Assembly (NCBI RefSeq): GCF_028553745.1
Contig: NZ_CP067129.1
Coordinates: forward strand, 1,594,501 to 1,658,500
Direction of reading: 5' to 3'
DNA: 64,000 bases
Source: Paracoccus seriniphilus
GTDB lineage: Bacteria; Pseudomonadota; Alphaproteobacteria; Rhodobacterales; Rhodobacteraceae
Position numbers and translations under genes: made by a program
In this document: positions 59,650-64,000 of the stretch, piece after piece
Position numbering within the stretch: position 1 is the first letter of the stretch
How the letters are laid out: each line of letters begins with the position of its first letter
Notes under the pieces: generated by a model
Told to the model about the DNA's origin: nothing
The model's database searches: none
The model's input: only the letters and a program-made list of their open reading frames with translations

Positions 59650-60576
59650 TCAGGCGCCCTTGTAGATGTCGACCAGCTTGCCCAGCATGTCCAGCGCATC
59701 CTCGCGCGAACGCTGGAAGCTGTTGCGACCGATGATCGAGCCGTTGCCGCCGCCATCACGGATTGCGCGGGCATCGTCATAGACCGCATCCGCGCCCTTG
59801 GCAGCACCACCCGAGAACACCACGATACGACGACCACCGAAGGCCGCCTGCATGCAGTGCTCGACGCGTTTCGCCTGGGTCGAGATGTCGATGGCCTTTT
59901 CCTCATAGACCTTCTTGGCCTCGGGCAGTTCCAGGTGATCGGTCGACAGCTTGATCTTGATGATATGCGCGCCGATCAGGGCGGCGATCTGTGCTGCATA
60001 GGCGGCGATATCAATGGCGGTTTCGCCGTCTTTGGAAATCGCTTCACCGCGCGGATAGGACCAGATCACGGTGGCCACACCCTTGGCCGCAGCTTCGCGG
60101 CGCATTTCGACGATCTCTTCGAACATGTCCAGCGCCATGTCCGAACCCGGATAGATCGTGAAACCGATCGCGGCACAGCCCAGACGCAGCGCATCATCCA
60201 CCGAGGCCGTCACGGCCTGGTTCTTGCCGGCGGTTTCGGACATCAGGCTGTTGGCGCTGTTGACCTTGAGGATGGTCGGGATCTGGCCTGCGAATGTGTC
60301 GGCCCCGGCCTCGATCATGCCCAGAGGCGCGGCATAGGCGTTCAGCCCAGCATCGATGGCCAATTGGTAATGGTAATGCGGGTCATAGCCAGCGGGATTG
60401 GGCGCAAAGGACCGCGCGGGGCCATGTTCGAACCCCTGGTCGACGGGCAGGATGATCATCTTGCCGGTACCAGCCAGCTTGCCGGTCATCAGCATCCGCG
60501 CCAGTTGAGCTTTTACGCCGGGGGTCTCACCCTCGTAATTGGCGAGGATCCGGCGAACTGTGTCGGTCATCTGCAT
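59650..60576 (-). CDS. Class I fructose-bisphosphate aldolase
   Basis: Schiff-base aldolase of glycolysis and gluconeogenesis, DhnA-like bacterial type. 308 aa from the ATG at 60576 (MQMTDTVRRIL), which has AGGAGA 8 bases upstream. MIILPVDQGFEHGPARSF, TIYPGSDMALDMF and HIIKIKLSTDHLEL (Lys candidate for the Schiff base) fit. The phosphate site is FSGGAAKGADAV and GNGSIIGRNSFQR. The frame is open back to 60738, but that part has no family similarity. Confidence 0.92.
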   Translation of the reverse strand: MQMTDTVRRILANYEGETPGVKAQLARMLMTGKLAGTGKMIILPVDQGFEHGPARSFAPNPAGYDPHYHYQLAIDAGLNAYAAPLGMIEAGADTFAGQIPTILKVNSANSLMSETAGKNQAVTASVDDALRLGCAAIGFTIYPGSDMALDMFEEIVEMRREAAAKGVATVIWSYPRGEAISKDGETAIDIAAYAAQIAALIGAHIIKIKLSTDHLELPEAKKVYEEKAIDISTQAKRVEHCMQAAFGGRRIVVFSGGAAKGADAVYDDARAIRDGGGNGSIIGRNSFQRSREDALDMLGKLVDIYKGA

Positions 60577-60784
60577 GAAATGTCTCCTATGATGATGCCG
60601 GCTGAATAGCACGGGGGTCGGCGGAGGCAACGCTGTTGACGCTAACGGTCGCAACAAGACTGAAACTCGCTTGCAAAACACCGACATTCTGGCCGTTGTC
60701 GGTGATTTTCGATGGTCTTGCAACTCATGCCCGGGCATGCCGATTCAGTGCCGGATCGCCCCGGCTTCGCGCGACCGCGCAAAG

Positions 60785-60824
60785 AAAAACCGGTGCAGGC
60801 AAAGGACATGCCGGCACCGGTTTC
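60785..60824 (-). terminator. Rho-independent terminator after pgk
   Basis: On the minus strand, AAACCGGTGC and GCACCGGTTT form a stem with an ~18-base loop that can partly pair (GGCATG/GCC), followed by TTTCTTT. About 40 bases past the pgk stop, so pgk and fba are separate transcripts. Confidence 0.78.
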
Positions 60825-60862
60825 AATGTCAGTTCCTTGCTCCGGGCAAATGCCCCGGCAGG

Positions 60863-62065
60863 TCAGTCGACCGCTGCTTCAAGCACCGCGACCCCCGGCA
60901 GATCCTTGCCTTCCATCCATTCGAGGAAGGCCCCGCCTGCGGTCGAGATAAAGGTGAAATCGCCCGCGACACCGGCCTTGTTCAGCGCCGCAACGGTATC
61001 TCCGCCGCCAGCGACGGAAACCAGTTCATCCTTGCGGGTCAATTCGGCGGCGGCCTGCGCGGCAGCATTGGTGGCACGGTCGAAAGGCTCGATCTCGAAA
61101 GCACCCATCGGCCCGTTCCAGATCAGGGTGCGGCAGTGCTCCATGGCGCCACGCAGGGCCGCGACCGTATCGGGTCCGGCGTCCAGGATCATTGCATCGG
61201 CGGGGCATTGATCGACAGGCAGCACCTCGTTGTCGGCGCCTGCCTTGAATTCGCGGGCCACGACGATATCCACCGGCAGATGGATCGTGCATCCACCCTT
61301 TTCGGCTTTTTCCATGATGGCGCGCGCCGTATCGGCCATATCGCGTTCGGCCAGCGATTTTCCGACCTCGATCCCCCTGGCGACAAGGAAGGTATTGGCC
61401 ATGCCGCCACCGATCACCAGATGATCGACCCGGTCCAGCAGGTTCATCAACAGGTCCAGCTTGGTCGAGACCTTGGCACCGCCGACGACCGCCATCACCG
61501 GGCGTTGCGGATTGCCAAGTGCTGCGTCCAGCGCCTTCAGTTCGGCCTCCATCAGTCGCCCTGCCCCTGCGGGCAGCAAGCGGGCCAGCCCCTCGGTCGA
61601 GGCATGGGCGCGATGGGCCGCAGAGAAGGCGTCATTGACATAGGCACCGCCCAGGGCCGCCAGCGAGGCCGCGAAGGTCGAATCATTCTTTTCCTCGCCT
61701 TCGTGAAAACGGGTATTCTCAAGCAGGGCGACATCGCCGGCCTCAAGGCTGGCAACCAGGCGCTTGGCCGGGCCGCCAATGCAGTCATCGCCGAATTTCA
61801 CCGGCTGCCCCAGCGCTTCTTCCAGAGCCGGAACGATCTGCTTCAGGCTCATGCTCTCGACGCGTTTTCCCTTGGGCCGGTCGAAATGGGCCAGCAGCAC
61901 CGGAATGCCGCCCCTGGCCTGAATGTCCTTGACGGTGGGCACGATCTTTTCGATTCGCGTCGCATCCGTGACCCGGCCATTTTCGACCGGAACATTCAGA
62001 TCAACGCGGGTCAGCACGATCTTGCCGTCCAGATTCATATCATCAATGGTGTTGAATTTGGCCAT
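60863..62065 (-). CDS. pgk: Phosphoglycerate kinase
   Basis: Transfers phosphate between 1,3-bisphosphoglycerate and ADP. 400 aa. The N-terminal [18 protein letters not shown], the hinge and nucleotide-loop segment [12 protein letters not shown], and the C-terminal [12 protein letters not shown] and [13 protein letters not shown] are all present. It is divergent from the cyclophilin genes, sharing 62066-62227. Confidence 0.97.
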   Translation of the reverse strand: MAKFNTIDDMNLDGKIVLTRVDLNVPVENGRVTDATRIEKIVPTVKDIQARGGIPVLLAHFDRPKGKRVESMSLKQIVPALEEALGQPVKFGDDCIGGPAKRLVASLEAGDVALLENTRFHEGEEKNDSTFAASLAALGGAYVNDAFSAAHRAHASTEGLARLLPAGAGRLMEAELKALDAALGNPQRPVMAVVGGAKVSTKLDLLMNLLDRVDHLVIGGGMANTFLVARGIEVGKSLAERDMADTARAIMEKAEKGGCTIHLPVDIVVAREFKAGADNEVLPVDQCPADAMILDAGPDTVAALRGAMEHCRTLIWNGPMGAFEIEPFDRATNAAAQAAAELTRKDELVSVAGGGDTVAALNKAGVAGDFTFISTAGGAFLEWMEGKDLPGVAVLEAAVD

Positions 62066-62227
62066 TTCGCGTCCCTTCGGGCTGTGGGGCTTTGGCTGGC
62101 GTTCTCCCGCATGGTGGGCGCAAGGTCAACTGCTGACGAGGGCGTGAACCACGAACTGTGGTGAACTGCGTTGCCCTTGCGGGCCTGAACCCCTAGACCA
62201 TGCGTGAACATGGTAAAGGAGGGCCGG

Positions 62228-62734
62228 ATGGCCGAGATCAAGGATCCCGAAAACACCATCATCATCGAACTGAAAGATGGTCCCGTCGTCATCGAACTGC
62301 TGCCGGACGTCGCGCCTCAGCATACCGGACGGATGAAAGAGCTGGCCCGCGCCGGCAAATACGACAATGTCGCGTTCCACCGCGTCATCGACGGCTTCAT
62401 GGCCCAGACGGGCGATGTCGCCCATGCGAATATGGAATCGGGCTGGAATCCGGGCCGCGCAGGCACCGGCGGATCCGATCTGCCGGATCTTCCGGCAGAG
62501 TTCTCAAAGCTGCCCCATGATCGCGGGACGATCGGCGCCGCGCGTTCGGCCAATCCGAACAGCGCCAACAGCCAGTTCTTCATCAACTTCAATGACAACC
62601 ATTTCCTGAACGGCCAATACACCGTTTACGGTCGCGTCATCGAGGGCATGGAGCATGTCGACAAGATCCAGCGCGGCGAGCCGCCTGCAAGCCCCGACCG
62701 GATGATTTCCGTCAAGGTTGCCGCCGATGCTTAA
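62228..62734 (+). CDS. Peptidyl-prolyl cis-trans isomerase, cyclophilin type (cytoplasmic)
   Basis: 168 aa, no signal peptide. Cyclophilin core: FHRVIDGFMAQTGDV (catalytic Arg), FSKLPHDRGTIGAARS and NSANSQFFINFNDNHFLNGQ. The ATG at 62228 has AAAGGAGGG upstream. The last 8 bases overlap the next cyclophilin, so the two are coupled; they look like an old duplication with different targeting. Confidence 0.93.
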   Translation: MAEIKDPENTIIIELKDGPVVIELLPDVAPQHTGRMKELARAGKYDNVAFHRVIDGFMAQTGDVAHANMESGWNPGRAGTGGSDLPDLPAEFSKLPHDRGTIGAARSANPNSANSQFFINFNDNHFLNGQYTVYGRVIEGMEHVDKIQRGEPPASPDRMISVKVAADA

Positions 62735-63323
62735 ATCGCTGCTGATCCCGGCGGTTGTCCTGCTGGCGGGCAACGCATCTGCACAGGTCGCTGCACCTGC
62801 CTTCGAAGACGGCCCCGGTCCCAATATGGTGATCGAGGTCGCAGCAGCCGACGGCACGGCCAAGGGCACCATCACATTGGACCTGCTGGCCGATGCCGCC
62901 CCCAAACATGTCGAGCGCCTTGTCGCCCTGGCCAAGGAAGGTGCCTATGACGGGGTGGTTTTCCATCGTGTCATCGACGGCTTCATGGCCCAGACCGGCG
63001 ACGTCCAATATGGCAAGCAGGGCGGCAATACCTCAATGGCCGGCTCTGGCGGCTCCGATCAACCCGATCTGAAAGCCGAGTTCAGCGATATTCCCTTTCA
63101 GGCCGGAACCGTCGGCATGGCACGGGCTCAATCGGTTGACTCGGCCAACAGCCAGTTCTTCATCGATCTGGCCCCGGCGCCCTTCCTGAACGGGAAATAC
63201 ACGGTCGTCGGGCAGCTGATCGATGGCTGGGATGTGCTCAACAGCATCACCAAGGGCGATGAGCAACAGAACGGCGCGGTCCAGACCCCCGATTACATGG
63301 CCAAAGTGACGATCACCGAATAG
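62727..63323 (+). CDS. Peptidyl-prolyl cis-trans isomerase, cyclophilin type (exported)
   Basis: 198 aa. Signal peptide about 1-20 (MLKSLLIPAVVLLAGNASAQ), then a cyclophilin domain with FHRVIDGFMAQTGDVQYG, GTVGMARAQSVDSANSQFF and FLNGKYTVVGQL. It would act in the periplasm. Compared with the upstream cytoplasmic copy the core is strongly similar. A strong terminator follows. Confidence 0.93.
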   Translation: MLKSLLIPAVVLLAGNASAQVAAPAFEDGPGPNMVIEVAAADGTAKGTITLDLLADAAPKHVERLVALAKEGAYDGVVFHRVIDGFMAQTGDVQYGKQGGNTSMAGSGGSDQPDLKAEFSDIPFQAGTVGMARAQSVDSANSQFFIDLAPAPFLNGKYTVVGQLIDGWDVLNSITKGDEQQNGAVQTPDYMAKVTITE

Positions 63324-63345
63324 GTTTTCTCGCTGATCCATTCAG

Positions 63346-63377
63346 ACGGGGGGCGAGTTTCGCCCCCCGTTTTTTTG
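63346..63377 (+). terminator. Rho-independent terminator after the cyclophilin pair
   Basis: ACGGGGGGCGA and TCGCCCCCCGT enclose a 3-base loop, followed by seven T. It begins 22 bases after the stop codon. The next gene starts 43 bases beyond and needs its own promoter. Confidence 0.9.
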
Positions 63378-63419
63378 GCCCTTGCGGCCCTGCGCCCGCA
63401 ACGCCTATCCTGCGCTGCA

Positions 63420-64000
63420 ATGATGATGCAGCAAGCCAATGATATCAAGGAAATCACGCCCTCTGCGGCGATTGATGCCATATCCTATGGCTGGCGCGCC
63501 AAATGCCTGCAAAGGCTGGTGCGCATGGAACTGCCGGTTCCCAAAAGCTGGGCGATCGGGGCCGAAACCGTTCAGGCGATTGCCGCCGGGCACGGGGTGC
63601 CAAGGGATGCGCTGTCTGCCATCTTCGGGCGTGAAGATGCGCTGGTCAGCGTCAGGCCATCAGCCCAGTCGCCCGATTGGGGCGGGCCGGGCACCGTCCT
63701 GAACGTCGGAATCAATGACGTCACCCACAAGCGGCTGGCAAAGCGCATCGGGCAGGAAAATGCCGATGCGATCTATCTCAGCTTCGTGCAGAGCTATGCC
63801 ATCCATATCGCGCGGCTCGACCCCGACATGTTTGCCCAACACGGCCCCAATGCGCTTGGCGACGCGCTGCGCTGTTACCGCGACGAGATGGACGAGGAAT
63901 TCCCTCAGGACCCCTATCGCCAACTTGCCGAGGTGTTGCGCTCAATGGCCCGCGCATGGGACGGACCGACCGCGCGGCTGCTGCGCCAGGCCAAGGGCGC
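63420..64000 (+). CDS. PEP/pyruvate-binding protein, PPDK-like (3' truncated by window edge)
   Basis: 193 residues are visible. The start has three consecutive ATG codons at 63420, 63423 and 63426; which one is used is unclear. SYGWRAKCLQRLVRMELPVP, LVSVRPSAQSPDWGGPGTVL and GINDVTHKRLAKRIG align with the N-terminal nucleotide-binding domain of pyruvate phosphate dikinase and PEP synthase. The usual leading GGKG segment is short or absent, and the loop that reads VRSGA in PPDK is VRPSA here. The catalytic His domain lies beyond the window. It may be PPDK or a paralogue with altered function. Confidence 0.78.
   Translation, partial: MMMQQANDIKEITPSAAIDAISYGWRAKCLQRLVRMELPVPKSWAIGAETVQAIAAGHGVPRDALSAIFGREDALVSVRPSAQSPDWGGPGTVLNVGINDVTHKRLAKRIGQENADAIYLSFVQSYAIHIARLDPDMFAQHGPNALGDALRCYRDEMDEEFPQDPYRQLAEVLRSMARAWDGPTARLLRQAKG

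Overview
The window reads as chromosome of a GC-rich alphaproteobacterium of the Rhodobacterales, most like Paracoccus. This rests on protein flavour, on ethylmalonyl-CoA pathway genes packed beside the TCA genes, on a sodium channel of the BacNav type, and on the gene order sdhCDAB / mesaconyl-CoA hydratase / NnrU / malyl-CoA thioesterase / mdh / sucCD / sucAB / lpd, as remembered from Rhodobacter-type genomes. I see no rRNA, tRNA, CRISPR array, prophage or complete insertion sequence.

Layout. 1-815: end of a nucleoside hydrolase. 816-10255 (minus): envelope and translation operon pyrH, sodium channel, frr, uppS, cdsA, dxr, rseP, bamA, ompH/skp. 10341-14207: miaA, an AraC-type regulator, rlmE and a Ppx/GppA phosphatase. 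14386-16547: three one-carbon/corrinoid genes (virulence-factor-like protein, methylene-THF-reductase-like protein, methyl-THF:corrinoid methyltransferase). A possible partner, a DUF4445/RACo-type corrinoid reactivator, lies at 57460-59481. 16537-22842: cydC, cydD, trkH and a SPOR/peptidoglycan-binding protein. 22951-26605: glyQ, a small DUF6446-like protein, glyS.

26606-36953 is an accessory zinc-starvation island. A near-palindromic Zur-box-like site is followed by ten tightly coupled genes: a CobW/ZNG1 GTPase, DUF1826, a small DUF6525-like protein, a peptide/nickel-type ABC importer (binding protein, two permeases, fused double ATPase), a His-rich ZrgA/DUF2796 periplasmic protein, a LolD/LolE-like ATPase and permease, and a DUF3299 protein. 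The importer is broken in three consecutive genes by three different events: an in-frame deletion in the binding protein, an in-frame 237-bp inversion in permease 1, and a frameshift in permease 2. The genes on both sides look intact.

37320-57463 carries central carbon metabolism: the sdh operon (with two lipoproteins and a sulfotransferase-like gene inside it), mesaconyl-CoA hydratase, malyl-CoA thioesterase, mdh, sucCD, sucAB, lpd and a lytic transglycosylase. The leader regions of sdhC and sucC share an unusual element: two GTGATCAC palindromes exactly 21 bp apart, next to a common TTGCGGTAAC. 57460-64000 holds the reactivator, class I aldolase, pgk, two cyclophilins and the start of a PPDK-like gene.

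Start codons were chosen by Shine-Dalgarno match, overlap with the upstream gene and family N-termini. All functional calls come from reading the translated sequence; no database search was run.
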